The notes under the pieces were generated by a model. The model saw only the letters and a list, made by a program, of their open reading frames with translations, had not been told where the DNA came from and made no database searches. Below are positions 8,367 to 17,132 of a stretch of DNA of 64,000 nt, piece after piece (position 1 is the stretch's first letter; each line of letters opens with the position of its first letter). This DNA comes from Halobacteriales archaeon QS_4_69_225 (GTDB lineage: Archaea; Halobacteriota; Halobacteria; Halobacteriales; Haloarculaceae), in assembly GCA_003020965.1 (NCBI GenBank), contig PXRL01000017.1, positions 1 to 64,000 on the forward strand, read 5' to 3'. The position numbers and the translations under genes were made by a program.

Positions 8367-9365
8367 TCAGTTACCGCGGTCTTCCGGCGGCCCGCGCTCG
8401 GCGCCGCCGTCGCCGTCATCACCGTCGTCGCCGTCGCCGTCGTCGTCGCCGTCGTCGCCGTCGTCGTCATCACGATCCTCGGGCGGACCACGCTCGGCGT
8501 CGCTGCCATTGTCGTTGCTGCCGCGGTCTTCGGGCGGACCACGCTCGGCGTCACTGCCGTTGTCGTCGCTACCGCGGTCCTCGGGCGGGCCGCGCTCGGC
8601 GTCACTATCGTTGTCGTCGCTACCGCGGTCCTCCGGGGGTCCGCGTTCGGCATCACTGTCGTTGCCACGGTCCTCCGGCGGGCCGGCGTCGGCCGGCGCG
8701 TTCCCCGGGTTGTCGCCGCGGACGAACTCCGACACCGCCTGGCCGACGGTGACGTTATCGTCGCCCTGCAGGAGTTGCTGGACGAGTAGGGCGACCCGCT
8801 GGCCGAAGGGGACGCCCACGCCGTCGTTGACCGTCACCTCGGAGGTCGTCGTCCGGTTGCCCGCGTCGACGGAGACCTGGAGCCGGACGCCGTCATCGGG
8901 CGCCGGGAGTTCGACGGTACCGTTCGCGCCCGTCGTGTACGTCCCCTCGCCGGCGTACCCGCCGTTCGTCTCGTTGTCGGCCGTTTCGTTGTCCGACGTT
9001 TCGTTATCGGTCGTTCCGTCGTTCGTCTCGTTTTCTGCTGTCTCGTCGTCCGACGTCTCGTCGTCCGACGTTTCGTTGTCCGTCTCTTCCTCGTCCTCCG
9101 TTTCGTTTTCCGACGTCTCATTATCAGTCTCTTCCTCGTCGTCGGTCTCCTCGACGGCCGAGACGGTGACGGTGGCGCCGTCGACGGAGCCGTTGTCGTC
9201 CTCGACGACCACGACGACGTCGTCGCCGCTGTTCCTGACGTCGACCGACAGGCCGCCGTCGTCGGTCTCCTCGTCCGTCTGTGCGACCGCGATTGCGGGG
9301 CCGACGACCGACAGCACGAGCAGTGCTGACAGCGCGACCGCCGCGAGGCGTCGTTTCGAACTCAT
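8367..9365 (-). CDS. Secreted acidic repeat protein
   Basis: This protein of about 332 residues is probably exported. A basic, hydrophobic N-terminus ([20 protein letters not shown], then a cleavage-like AVAQ) is followed by a short beta-rich part and a long Asp/Glu/Asn/Thr linker rich in NETSDDE and NET sequons. A second folded part follows (roughly [17 protein letters not shown] to [13 protein letters not shown]). The C-terminal third carries six copies of GPPEDR spaced about 17 residues apart, separated by [10 protein letters not shown]-like acidic spacers and a Gly/Asp run. The ATG at 9365 was chosen; a GTG four codons upstream is possible. Function unknown. Confidence 0.75.
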   Translation of the reverse strand: MSSKRRLAAVALSALLVLSVVGPAIAVAQTDEETDDGGLSVDVRNSGDDVVVVVEDDNGSVDGATVTVSAVEETDDEEETDNETSENETEDEEETDNETSDDETSDDETAENETNDGTTDNETSDNETADNETNGGYAGEGTYTTGANGTVELPAPDDGVRLQVSVDAGNRTTTSEVTVNDGVGVPFGQRVALLVQQLLQGDDNVTVGQAVSEFVRGDNPGNAPADAGPPEDRGNDSDAERGPPEDRGSDDNDSDAERGPPEDRGSDDNGSDAERGPPEDRGSNDNGSDAERGPPEDRDDDDGDDGDDDGDGDDGDDGDGGAERGPPEDRGN

Positions 9366-9495
9366 CGCAACCGACACCGGGGCCGACCCGTCGATAAAGG
9401 GGGATTCCCGTTCAGTGGGTTCACCCCAGTTCGGACGCCCGAACGAGCGGCGCAGCGCGCCGCAGAAGATTCAACGACGGGTCTCGTCGTTTAAC

Positions 9496-10794
9496 TCACC
9501 CATCGGAGGCGCGCTCGACGGCGGCCGCGGCGTGGCGCTCGGCCTCTCGGCGGACCGGCCCGGCGGGCAGCGTCCGGACCTCGCGGTCCCGCATGAGCAC
9601 CTCGCCGTCGACGACGGTGTGGCGGACGTCGGAGCCGCGGGCGGCGTAGGCGAGGTGGCTGACGAGGTCGTGTGCCGGCGTCAGGTGCGGCGCCTCCAGG
9701 TCGACGACCGCGAGGTCGGCGAGGGCGCCCGCCTCGATTCGGCCGGCGTCGACTCCCAGCAGGTCGGCGCCGCCGGCCGTCGCCGCCCGCACCGCCGCCT
9801 CGGCCGGCACCGCGGCGGCGTCGTCGGCCGCCAGCTTCCCCACCATCGCCGCGTCGCGGATCTCGTCGAGGACGTCGAGGTCGTTGTTCGAGGCGGCGCC
9901 GTCCGTCCCCAGGCCGACCGTGACGCCGGCGTCCAGCAGCCGCTGGACCGGCGCGACGCCGCTCGCGAGCTTCATGTTCGAGGCCGGACAGTGGGCCACG
10001 CCGACGCCGCGGTCGGCGAGCAGGTCGATCTCGCCGTCGTCGAGGAAGACACCGTGGGCGATGAAGTCCGACGGCTCCAGCAGGCCGTGATTATCGGCGT
10101 ACGCCAGCGGCCGGACGCCGTGGGCCTCGATGATGGGGGCGACCTCGTCGTCGGTCTCGTTGGCGTGGTAGTGCAGCGGGACGCCGGCATCGCGGGCCCG
10201 CGGGACGAACTCCGCGAGCAGCTCCGTCGAGACGGTCGTCAGCGAGTGCGGCATCAGCGCCGTCCGGACGCGGCCGTCGGCGGCGCCGTCGAGTTCGCGG
10301 GCGACGGCCAGCCCCTCCTCGAAGTCCGCCCGCGCCGCGGCGTCGTCTTTCCCGGTCGTGACGACGCCGTGGCCGACCCGCGCCCGGAGGCCGGCCTCCT
10401 CGATCGCGCCGACAATCTCCGGCACGTGGAAGTACATGTCTGCGAAGGCGGTGACGCCGTTGCGGATCATCTCCAGCAGCCCCAGGCGGGCGCCGGCCCG
10501 GACGTCGTCGGGCTCGAGGGCGGCCTCCAGCGGCCAGATGTCCTCCTGCAGCCACGCCTCCAGCGGCTTGTCGTCGGCGTAACCCCGCAGCAGCGTCATC
10601 GCGACGTGGCAGTGGGCGTTGACGAAGCCGGGGACGACGAGCCCGCCCTCGGCGTCGAGCGTCTCGTCGGCGTCGCCGGTCGCCTCGCCGACGGCGGCGA
10701 TACGGCCCCGCCCTCGGTCGACGACCACGTCGGCCTCGACGACCGTCATGTCGGGCTCGAGGACGCGCCCGCCGGTAATCTCGAGCGTCTCCAT
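9496..10794 (-). CDS. mtaD: MTA/S-adenosylhomocysteine deaminase (amidohydrolase)
   Basis: This 432-residue amidohydrolase has the metal motif [18 protein letters not shown], then ADMYFHVPE, the HYHANET segment, [20 protein letters not shown] and [14 protein letters not shown]. These blocks give the His/Asp set that binds one metal and deaminates the adenine ring of 5'-methylthioadenosine or S-adenosylhomocysteine. The ATG at 10794 begins the typical [12 protein letters not shown] start. Proximity to ahcY supports SAH as a substrate; guanine or other purine derivatives are the alternatives. Confidence 0.88.
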   Translation of the reverse strand: METLEITGGRVLEPDMTVVEADVVVDRGRGRIAAVGEATGDADETLDAEGGLVVPGFVNAHCHVAMTLLRGYADDKPLEAWLQEDIWPLEAALEPDDVRAGARLGLLEMIRNGVTAFADMYFHVPEIVGAIEEAGLRARVGHGVVTTGKDDAAARADFEEGLAVARELDGAADGRVRTALMPHSLTTVSTELLAEFVPRARDAGVPLHYHANETDDEVAPIIEAHGVRPLAYADNHGLLEPSDFIAHGVFLDDGEIDLLADRGVGVAHCPASNMKLASGVAPVQRLLDAGVTVGLGTDGAASNNDLDVLDEIRDAAMVGKLAADDAAAVPAEAAVRAATAGGADLLGVDAGRIEAGALADLAVVDLEAPHLTPAHDLVSHLAYAARGSDVRHTVVDGEVLMRDREVRTLPAGPVRREAERHAAAAVERASDG

Positions 10795-10887
10795 ACGGCC
10801 CGTTGGCCCGCCGGCGGATTGAACCTGCCGACACGTGCCGAGCGCGGCGTCCGACAGGGCAAAGGGTCGGCCCGCACAACGGCGGGT

Positions 10888-11739
10888 ATGCGCATCGCCG
10901 TGCCCAACAAGGGGCGTCTGCACGACCCGGCGCTGAGCCTGCTGGAGCGGGCCGGCCTGCACGTACAGGACGGCGCCGACCGGAAGCTCTACGCCGACAC
11001 CGTCGACCCCGACGTGTCGGTGCTGTTCGCGCGCGCGGCCGACATCCCCGAATACGTCGCCGACGGCGCCGCCGCCCTCGGGGTCACCGGGCTCGACCAG
11101 ACGCGGGAGTCGGACGTCGAGCTGGTCGACCTGCTGGACCTCGAGTTCGGCGAGTGCCGGCTCGTCCTCGCCGCGCCGGAGGAAGGCGGGGTGACGGCCC
11201 CCGAGGAGCTGTCCGGCGGGACCGTCGCCACCGAGTTCCCCCGGGTCACCGAGCGGTACTTCGAGGAGGTCGGCGTCGCACCCGACGTCATCGAGGTGTC
11301 GGGGGCGACCGAACTCACCCCGAACGTCGACATCGCCGACGCCATCGTCGACATCACCTCCACGGGAACGACCCTCCGGATGAACCGCCTGGAAGTCGTC
11401 GACGAGGTGCTGGAGTCGTCGGTCCGGCTGTTCGCCCACCCCGACGTCGCCGACGACCCCAAGGTCGGGCAGGTGCGGACCGCCTTCCGGTCCGTGCTCG
11501 ACGCCGAGGGCAAGCGCTACCTCATGATGAACGTCCCCGAGGAGGCGCTGGACGACGTCAGGGACGTCATCCCGGGGATGGGCGGTCCGACCGTGATGAA
11601 CGTGGCCGGCGAGGACGACGGCGACCTCGCGGTCCACGTCGTCGTCGACGAGCGCGAGGTGTTCGAGGTCATCCCCGAGCTGAAGGCCGCCGGCGCGAGC
11701 GACGTGCTCGTCACCGAGATCGAGCGGCTGGTCGAGTAG
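10888..11739 (+). CDS. hisG: ATP phosphoribosyltransferase, long form
   Basis: This 283-residue enzyme catalyses the first step of histidine synthesis, joining ATP and PRPP. The N-terminal [20 protein letters not shown], the ALGVTGLDQ region, [14 protein letters not shown] and the PRPP-binding [18 protein letters not shown] are clear. The last 75 or so residues (from [16 protein letters not shown] to [14 protein letters not shown]) are the regulatory C-terminal domain that binds histidine, so this is the long, hexameric form not needing HisZ. Its last 55 nt are repeated at 13162-13216. It is divergent from mtaD. Confidence 0.96.
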   Translation: MRIAVPNKGRLHDPALSLLERAGLHVQDGADRKLYADTVDPDVSVLFARAADIPEYVADGAAALGVTGLDQTRESDVELVDLLDLEFGECRLVLAAPEEGGVTAPEELSGGTVATEFPRVTERYFEEVGVAPDVIEVSGATELTPNVDIADAIVDITSTGTTLRMNRLEVVDEVLESSVRLFAHPDVADDPKVGQVRTAFRSVLDAEGKRYLMMNVPEEALDDVRDVIPGMGGPTVMNVAGEDDGDLAVHVVVDEREVFEVIPELKAAGASDVLVTEIERLVE

Positions 11740-11771
11740 CCGACCGCAGCGTCCCGGAAACGGTCGCCTGA

Positions 11772-12968
11772 CTACCCGAGTACGGCGGAAACTTCGACGC
11801 GGTCGCCCGGGCCGGCGGTCTTGTAGAACAGGCCCGCCTCGGTCAGCGCCATCGGGCCGCCGGCACGGGTGTCGGTGGCACGGTCGGTCACCTCCCCGCT
11901 CTCGCTCACTCGGTACAGCCCCTGGTTGATGCTCCCGATGACGACACCGTTTTCGGTCGGAATCGGGGAGCCAAGCACCTGTGCGGTGTCGAGCGTCCAC
12001 CTCCGATCGCCGGTCTCGCGGTCGAGCCCGACCGTCGTCTCGCCGTTGCCGCTGGGGACGACCACGGTCGACCCGGTCACCGCCGGCGCGGAGCCCCGAC
12101 GGTCGCCGGGGTAGTCGCCGTACGCGGCGACCTGCCACCGTACGTCCCCGGTCTCGGCGTCGACGGCGTACACCTGGTTGCCCTCGTCGGGAACGTAGAC
12201 GGTCCCGTCGTGGTACGCGGGGGCGGCGCTGATCTGGTTCCGGGCGTCGGTACGCCACCGCTCCTCGCCGGTCCCGGGGTCGAGGCCCACCAGCATGCCA
12301 CCAGCTTCCGTCTTCCCGGCGACCACCAGCGTCCCGTCCGCCAGACAGCAGGTACGCACCGAGACGTCGTCGAACTCGGTCGTCCAGCGTTTCGCCCCGC
12401 TGGCCACGTCGAGGGCCGACGTCACGCCGCCGGGGAGGTAGATCGTCTCGCCGTCCGCGACCGGCGGTCCCGAGCCGCCGAGCGACTGCTCCCAGAGTAT
12501 CCCCCCGTCGTCCGCCGACAGCGCCACGGTCCCCGTAATCGTCGCGACGACGACGCCGTCGCACGCGAGCACGGGCGTTCCGGCGATCGGCGCGTCGAGC
12601 GACCGCCGCCACAGTTCCGTCCCGCCGCGGCTGTCGTACCCCAGCGTCGTCGTGCCGTCGGGCGCGAACACCCGTCCGCGATCGACGACGACGCCCGGCG
12701 CGGCCGCGCCGTTTCGGATTCCGTCGACGAGCATCTCTGCCTCGGCGTCGAACGACGGCGGCGACACGGACGTTCGACCGGTGTTGCCGGGGTCGGCCTG
12801 GAACTGTCGCCAGCCCCCCGAGGCGTCGCACGCCAGCGCGTCCACTGCCTCCCGGCCGACCCACGGTACGGTCCCGTCCGCGCAACCGGCCGTCGCCGCC
12901 GCCCCGAGCGCTGCGAGTACTGCACGACGGGTCGTCGACCGTCTCTCGGGCGGCCGATTTGAACTCAT
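11772..12968 (-). CDS. Beta-propeller (PQQ-like repeat) Tat lipoprotein
   Basis: This protein of 398 residues starts with a twin-arginine signal (TTRRAVLAALGAAATAGCAD) whose lipobox Cys would anchor it to the outside of the membrane. The rest is a series of blade repeats of the type LDPGTGEERWRTDA...GTVYVPDEGNQVYAVDAETGDVRWQV, i.e. a WD40/PQQ-like propeller. Such proteins may scaffold extracellular complexes; no PQQ-enzyme active site was seen. It lies between hisG and a duplicate of the hisG 3' end, suggesting it arrived with or after a recombination event. Confidence 0.85.
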   Translation of the reverse strand: MSSNRPPERRSTTRRAVLAALGAAATAGCADGTVPWVGREAVDALACDASGGWRQFQADPGNTGRTSVSPPSFDAEAEMLVDGIRNGAAAPGVVVDRGRVFAPDGTTTLGYDSRGGTELWRRSLDAPIAGTPVLACDGVVVATITGTVALSADDGGILWEQSLGGSGPPVADGETIYLPGGVTSALDVASGAKRWTTEFDDVSVRTCCLADGTLVVAGKTEAGGMLVGLDPGTGEERWRTDARNQISAAPAYHDGTVYVPDEGNQVYAVDAETGDVRWQVAAYGDYPGDRRGSAPAVTGSTVVVPSGNGETTVGLDRETGDRRWTLDTAQVLGSPIPTENGVVIGSINQGLYRVSESGEVTDRATDTRAGGPMALTEAGLFYKTAGPGDRVEVSAVLG

Positions 12969-13161
12969 TATTTTTCGGTGGCACGCATATGACGATATAT
13001 CTTGTTCATCTGGTCCCGCCCTACCGTCACCCGTCGGGGAAGCCAGTACCAGTAGCGAGGGGTGTCCACCCGGTCAGCGCGGCGACGGCGTCGGACCCCG
13101 CCCGTCCGGACCACGGACGGTCCGACCGTGGTGGTCGCCACGGGACCGCGTACGGAACCGC

Positions 13162-13216
13162 GGCCGCCGGCGCGAGCGACGTGCTCGTCGCCGAAATCGA
13201 ACGGCTGGTCGAATAG
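13162..13216 (+). pseudogene. Duplicated 3' end of hisG
   Basis: These 55 nt match hisG 11685-11739 with only four differences and end at the same stop codon. Encoded residues [16 protein letters not shown] are kept, with one Thr-to-Ala change; three differences are synonymous. No start or upstream hisG sequence accompanies it. With the real hisG end it brackets the lipoprotein gene at 11772-12968 as a direct repeat 1,477 nt apart. Confidence 0.9.
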
Positions 13217-13304
13217 TCGACCCGGCCGACGCGCTGACCGGACGCCCCGGATCGTGCCGTCGTCTCGCCGGAAAGTACTCATTCCCACGCCGGCCGACGA
13301 AGGC

Positions 13305-14147
13305 ATGGAACGAACGCGCAGGCGATTCCTCACGCTCGGCGCCGCGGCCGGCGTCGCGGTCGCCGGCTGCAATGACTCCGACGGCGATTCGACGCCGACG
13401 ACGCCCACGGCGACCGGAACGGAGACGCCGACCGAGACCGAGACGCCGGCAGACACAGCCGGGACGGTGGTCGTCGACTCCGTGACGGTCCAGCCGGGAC
13501 TGGTAGGGGTTTTCGTCGACTTTTATCTGGTACTCCGGCGCCCCGAGACGCAGTGGGTCGTCGCCGAGGTCGCCGCCGCCGACGGGCCGCCGCCGGAGTC
13601 GTTCGCGGTGACGACGCCGGACGACGCGTTCGAAATGGGGACCGAGATCGAATACTCCGATGCTAGCCCGGCGGCGTTCGGAGACGCCTACGCCCCGACG
13701 GAGCCCGGGTGGCTCGCCGCCGAGGTACCGAAGCCGCTCGAGGCCGAAGGGGCGGCGCTGACGTGGGACGGCGGCCGGTACCCGGTCGACGGTGCCCTTC
13801 TCGACCGCCTGCGGCGGCCGCCGACGGAGTTCGAGGTCTCCTTCGAGGCGGCGCCGGTCGACGGCGTCGACGGCGCCGTCCGATCGATCGTAACCGTCGA
13901 GAACGTCGGGGACGTCGCGGGGACGTTCGTCGCCGGCATCAACATGACCTTCCCCACCAACCGACCGGAGCGGCAGATCGTCCGGCGCGTCGGGGCCGGC
14001 GAGACCGCGGTCGTCGGTGCCGCCCACAAGTGGAACCCGGGCTCCGTCCGTGGAGGGAGTGGCCGCGACTACGACCGGATCGACCTCCTGCTCCGCTGGC
14101 GCGGCGACAGCATCAGCAGGAGCGTCGACGTCCGCGAGAAAAACTGA
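13305..14147 (+). CDS. Tat lipoprotein of unknown function
   Basis: This 280-residue protein begins with a twin-arginine lipoprotein signal (TRRRFLTLGAAAGVAVAGCND). A Thr/Glu-rich linker follows (TPTTPTATGTETPTETE), as in many haloarchaeal surface lipoproteins. The body (residues about 50-280) is beta-rich, with a C-terminal part reading VRSIVTVENVGDVAGTFVAG, like a small immunoglobulin-type or CARDB-like domain. I do not recognise a family. The start is preceded by AAAGTACTCATTC at 13271-13283, a weak TATA candidate. Confidence 0.8.
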   Translation: MERTRRRFLTLGAAAGVAVAGCNDSDGDSTPTTPTATGTETPTETETPADTAGTVVVDSVTVQPGLVGVFVDFYLVLRRPETQWVVAEVAAADGPPPESFAVTTPDDAFEMGTEIEYSDASPAAFGDAYAPTEPGWLAAEVPKPLEAEGAALTWDGGRYPVDGALLDRLRRPPTEFEVSFEAAPVDGVDGAVRSIVTVENVGDVAGTFVAGINMTFPTNRPERQIVRRVGAGETAVVGAAHKWNPGSVRGGSGRDYDRIDLLLRWRGDSISRSVDVREKN

Positions 14148-14244
14148 CGAGCGCCACTGAAGCGAGTTTCGGTTGCTCCGCCCGCAGAAACATTATCCGG
14201 ATTAAATTTGGGCCGGTCCGGGGCCTACCTGCGGGTGTGACGAG

Positions 14245-14560
14245 ATGGACGGGAACGCCACGGCGGAGCGGGACGGGACGACACGGGACGCGGAGGTCAC
14301 CCCCACGGCGCTGGGGGGTGGTGGGCGCGCTGTTCGGCGCGGTTGCGGCGGCGCCGACGGCGGCCGCGGTGATTGCCGTCGCGGCACTGGCCGCCGATGT
14401 GACCCGGCGGCGTCGATGGCCCGTCGTTCGGGGCGACACTGTCTTCCGGACGAGGCCCGCGCCGGCACGTAACGGCGGCGCGGGCGGCGCGGCCTCCGCG
14501 GCCGCTACCGTCGGCACGGGGTCGCGTCGGCCGGGTCAGGCCAGGAAGATGTTACCGAAG
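14245..14560 (+). pseudogene. Possible frameshifted small membrane protein
   Basis: From ATG 14245 the frame reads an acidic haloarchaeal-looking start (MDGNATAERDGTTRDAEVTP then TALG). At a run of six G (14313-14318) the coding signal moves to another frame, VVGALFGAVAAAPTAAAVIA then VAALAADVTRRRR, a clear transmembrane helix with positive residues after it. One extra or missing G would join them. It could be a recent pseudogene, a sequencing error in the G run, or chance. The true 3' end is unclear because the shifted frame runs into the gene on the other strand. Confidence 0.35.
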
Positions 14561-14886
14561 GCGAAGGCGAAGATGGTGGTGATGGCGAGGTAGAACACCG
14601 ACAGGAGCACCGCCCCGCGGGTCGTCAGGCCGTAGACGAACCGGACGGCCGGGACGGCGGCGGCGACGGCTAGCGTCGCGACGACGGCCGGGTGGTACCG
14701 GCTGAACAGCATCGCGACGAGGACCGGCGCCGGTGCGGCCTTGACGGCGTTCTGGTGGGGTTCGTCGCCGAGCACCCACAGCGCGGCGAGGTGGAGGGTG
14801 ACCGCGGAGAAAAGCGTCGCCACGACGAACGTGACCAGAAGGGCGAGCGGGCCGCCGCCGACGACGTCGGCCTGCAGCGGAAGCAT
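14536..14886 (-). CDS. Small multi-pass membrane protein
   Basis: This protein of 116 residues has about four hydrophobic helices: LALLVTFVVATLFSAVTLHL, PVLVAMLF, VVATLAVAAAVPAVRFVYGL and VLLSVFYLAITTIFAFAFGN. The charged loop GDEPHQNAVKAAP lies after the first helix. It looks like a conserved haloarchaeal integral membrane protein, but I cannot give a function. It follows tbp in the same direction, 36 nt downstream of its stop. Confidence 0.75.
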   Translation of the reverse strand: MLPLQADVVGGGPLALLVTFVVATLFSAVTLHLAALWVLGDEPHQNAVKAAPAPVLVAMLFSRYHPAVVATLAVAAAVPAVRFVYGLTTRGAVLLSVFYLAITTIFAFAFGNIFLA

Positions 14887-14922
14887 ACGGGCGGTAGCGG
14901 GTCGGGACGTGAGTAGGTGTCG

Positions 14923-15486
14923 TTAGCCGTCCAGCAGGCCGAGCTCCTCGAGCCGGGAGACGATCTTGTCGACGGCCTCCTTGGCGTCTTCGGGCTTCTT
15001 GCCGCCGGTGATGACGAGCTTTCCGGAGCCGAACAGCAGCGCCACGACGTCGGGCTCGTCGAGCCGGTAGACCAGCCCCGGGAACTGCTCGGGCTCGTAC
15101 TCGATGTTCTCCAGACCGAGACCGATGGCGATGGCGTTGAGGTTGAGGTTCCGGCCGAGGTCCGCCGAGGTGACGATGTTCTGAACGACGATCTCGGGGT
15201 CGTCGTCGACCTGGATCTCGAGGTCGCGGAGCTTCTCGAAGACGATCCGCAGCGACTCGTGAACGTCGTCGGTCGACTTCGCGCCGGTGCAGACGATCTT
15301 GCCCGACCGGAAGATGAGTGCGGCCGACTTCGGCTCCTGTGTCCGATAGACCAGCCCGGGGAATTGCTCGGGGTCGTAGTCCGCCCCCTCGAGGTCCATG
15401 GCGACGCTCTGGAGGTCGAGCTCCTGCCCGATCCCGGTCGAGGCGACGACGTTCTCGATATTGATAGTCTCCTTGGGGTCCTGCAT
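14923..15486 (-). CDS. tbp: TATA-binding protein
   Basis: This 187-residue general transcription factor consists of two direct repeats forming the saddle. Repeat 1 includes NIENVVASTGIGQELDLQSV and YDPEQFPGLVYRTQEPKSAA; repeat 2 includes VQNIVTSADLGRNLNLNAIA and YEPEQFPGLVYRLDEPDVVA. Both keep the LIFRSGKIVCTGAK / LLFGSGKLVITGGK strand. It recruits TFB and RNA polymerase. The acidic tail is short. Haloarchaea often have several TBP copies; only one is in this window. Confidence 0.98.
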   Translation of the reverse strand: MQDPKETINIENVVASTGIGQELDLQSVAMDLEGADYDPEQFPGLVYRTQEPKSAALIFRSGKIVCTGAKSTDDVHESLRIVFEKLRDLEIQVDDDPEIVVQNIVTSADLGRNLNLNAIAIGLGLENIEYEPEQFPGLVYRLDEPDVVALLFGSGKLVITGGKKPEDAKEAVDKIVSRLEELGLLDG

Positions 15487-15504
15487 AACTCGACTTAAAA
15501 CACG

Positions 15505-15528
15505 TATTTAAGCTTTATAAATATAGGT
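15505..15528 (-). promoter_or_regulatory. AT-rich tbp promoter with two TATA candidates
   Basis: On the minus strand the region reads TATATTTATAAAGCTTAAAT. It holds two overlapping TATA-like elements centred about 24 and 36 nt before the tbp ATG at 15486. The nearer one suits a leaderless transcript. The doubled box could allow autoregulation by TBP itself, which is inference. Confidence 0.6.
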
Positions 15529-15563
15529 GGTCGTTACGGACGTTTCGCGCAGCCGAGAGGTCT

Positions 15564-15705
15564 GCCGCTCGTCGCTCCGCGCCTCCAGCCTGTCGACCGT
15601 GCTACTCCCGGCTCCGCCGCTCATCGCTCCGCGGTCTCCACTCTATCAACCGAGCCGCTCGCGGCCCTACCGCTCGCCATTTCGCGGTCTCCACTCCGTC
15701 GACCG
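15564..15705. repeat. Three tandem imperfect repeats upstream of tbp/trmG10
   Basis: Units at 15564-15599, 15616-15652 and 15669-15705 share the pattern (A/G)CCGCTCRTCGCTCCGCGGTC followed by TCCACTCTRTCGACCG. They repeat every 52-53 nt. They lie in the divergent gap between tbp and trmG10. No ORF is convincing here. Confidence 0.7.
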
Positions 15706-15740
15706 CGCGGTTTATCCGCCGGCGGCAGCGACGAACGGGC

Positions 15741-16700
15741 GTGTATCTGCTGGAGTTGGCCGGCGACGACGACGCCTTCGCGCGCCGGGAGGCGGCGAGT
15801 CGCTGTTCGGCCGTCGAGCCGCTGGCGCCGGGGTTGGCGACGGCCCGCGGCGTCCGTCGGCCGGAGACGCTGGCGTACACCCGGCGGATCTGCCGGCTGG
15901 TCGGGACCTGCGAGCCGGCCGTCGACGACGCCGTCGCGACGCTGTCGGCGGCCGGCATCGACGACGCCGACGGCACCGTCGCCGTCCGCGCCCGCGACGT
16001 CCGGGGCGTCTCGGGCGTCGACACCCAGGCCGCCGAGCGCCGGCTGGGGGCGGTCCTCGTCGACCGCGGCTTCGACGTCGACCTCGAGGCGCCCGACCGG
16101 ACGCTCGTGGCGCTGTTCTCCGAGCGGGCGGCGCTGGGGTGGCTGACGGCCGAGACCGTCCGCGGCTTCGGCGACCGACGGCCGACCGACCGGCCGTTCT
16201 TCCAGCCGGGCAGCATGGCGCCGATGGACGCCCGGGCGCTGGCCAACCTCGCCGGCGCCGGCCCGGGGGCGCGGCTGCTGGACCCGATGTGCGGCACCGG
16301 CGGCATCCTCGTCGAGGCGGGGCTGGTCGGCGCCGAGGTCGTCGGCGTCGACGCACAGCCGAAGATGGCCCGCGGCGCCCGCCGAAACCTCGCCGCCTAC
16401 CTCGACGGCGGGTTCGAGGTGTGCCGCGGCGACGCCACCCAGTTGCCGCTGGCGGCCGGCGCCGTCGACGGCGTCGTCTTCGACGCCCCGTACGGCCGGC
16501 AGTCGAAGGTCGAAGGCGACTCCCTGACGGCGCTCGTCGGCGACGCGCTCGCGGAGGCCCGTCGAGTGGGCTCGCGCGCGGTGGTCGTCGGCGACCGTCC
16601 CTGGGCCGATGCCGCCGAGGCCGCCGGCTGGACGGTCGAGGCGCGGTTCGACCGCCGCGTCCACGGCTCGCTGACCCGGGTCGTCCACGTTCTCGCGTAG
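15741..16700 (+). CDS. trmG10: tRNA (guanine(10)-N2)-dimethyltransferase
   Basis: This 319-residue enzyme is an archaeal TrmG10/Trm11-type methyltransferase. It has an N-terminal RNA-binding THUMP-like part (about residues 1-150) and a Rossmann-fold domain with the SAM motif LLDPMCGTGGILVEAGLVGA and motif IV DAPYGRQS, a variant of the usual DPPYG. It methylates G10 of tRNA once or twice. The start is GTG at 15741 and gives the expected MYLLELAGDD beginning. It is divergent from tbp. Confidence 0.9.
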   Translation: MYLLELAGDDDAFARREAASRCSAVEPLAPGLATARGVRRPETLAYTRRICRLVGTCEPAVDDAVATLSAAGIDDADGTVAVRARDVRGVSGVDTQAAERRLGAVLVDRGFDVDLEAPDRTLVALFSERAALGWLTAETVRGFGDRRPTDRPFFQPGSMAPMDARALANLAGAGPGARLLDPMCGTGGILVEAGLVGAEVVGVDAQPKMARGARRNLAAYLDGGFEVCRGDATQLPLAAGAVDGVVFDAPYGRQSKVEGDSLTALVGDALAEARRVGSRAVVVGDRPWADAAEAAGWTVEARFDRRVHGSLTRVVHVLA

Positions 16701-16757
16701 CGGCGCGAACGCTGCGGCAAGGGTAAGGGCCAAGCGGGTTCGGACGCCAGGAGTCGT

Positions 16758-17132
16758 ATGAACGACCTTCGAGTCGAGGACGTGATGACCGCGTCCGTGG
16801 CGAGCATCTCCGGCGAGGCGACGCTCAGCGAGGCGGCAGGGACGATGCACGACCGCGGCATCGGGTCGCTCGTCGTGCCGGGCGCCGAAACCGGCATCCT
16901 CACCAGCACCGACGTTCTCGGGGCGGTCGCGGAGGGCCGCGACCCCGAGCGGACGACCGTCGCGGACCTGATGACGTCGCCGGTGGAGTCGATCGCCGTC
17001 GGCCTCCGACTCGAGGAGGTCGCCGCGATGATGACCAGCTACGACATCGATCACCTGCCGGTCCGCGACGCCGACGGCGATTACGTCGGCGTCGTCTCGG
17101 CGACGGACCTCAGAGAGACCATCGCCCGGTAG
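16758..17132 (+). CDS. Two-CBS-domain protein
   Basis: This 124-residue protein is one CBS pair: VEDVMTASVASISGEATLSE...GILTSTDVLGAVAEG and VADLMTSPVESIAVGLRLEE...VGVVSATDLRETIA. Stand-alone CBS pairs bind adenine nucleotides such as AMP, ATP or SAM and act as regulatory modules. No partner enzyme domain is fused. Its stop at 17132 abuts the convergent end of the RFC subunit gene. Confidence 0.85.
   Translation: MNDLRVEDVMTASVASISGEATLSEAAGTMHDRGIGSLVVPGAETGILTSTDVLGAVAEGRDPERTTVADLMTSPVESIAVGLRLEEVAAMMTSYDIDHLPVRDADGDYVGVVSATDLRETIAR

Noticed and set aside
8367-8690. Tandem 51-nt repeat as an intergenic satellite
   Set aside because: The repeats are in frame in a secreted acidic protein and encode the GPPEDR units; they are coding.
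16757-17132. Fusion or functional link of the CBS protein with the RFC subunit
   Set aside because: Genes are convergent and end exactly next to each other, so there is no shared transcript.
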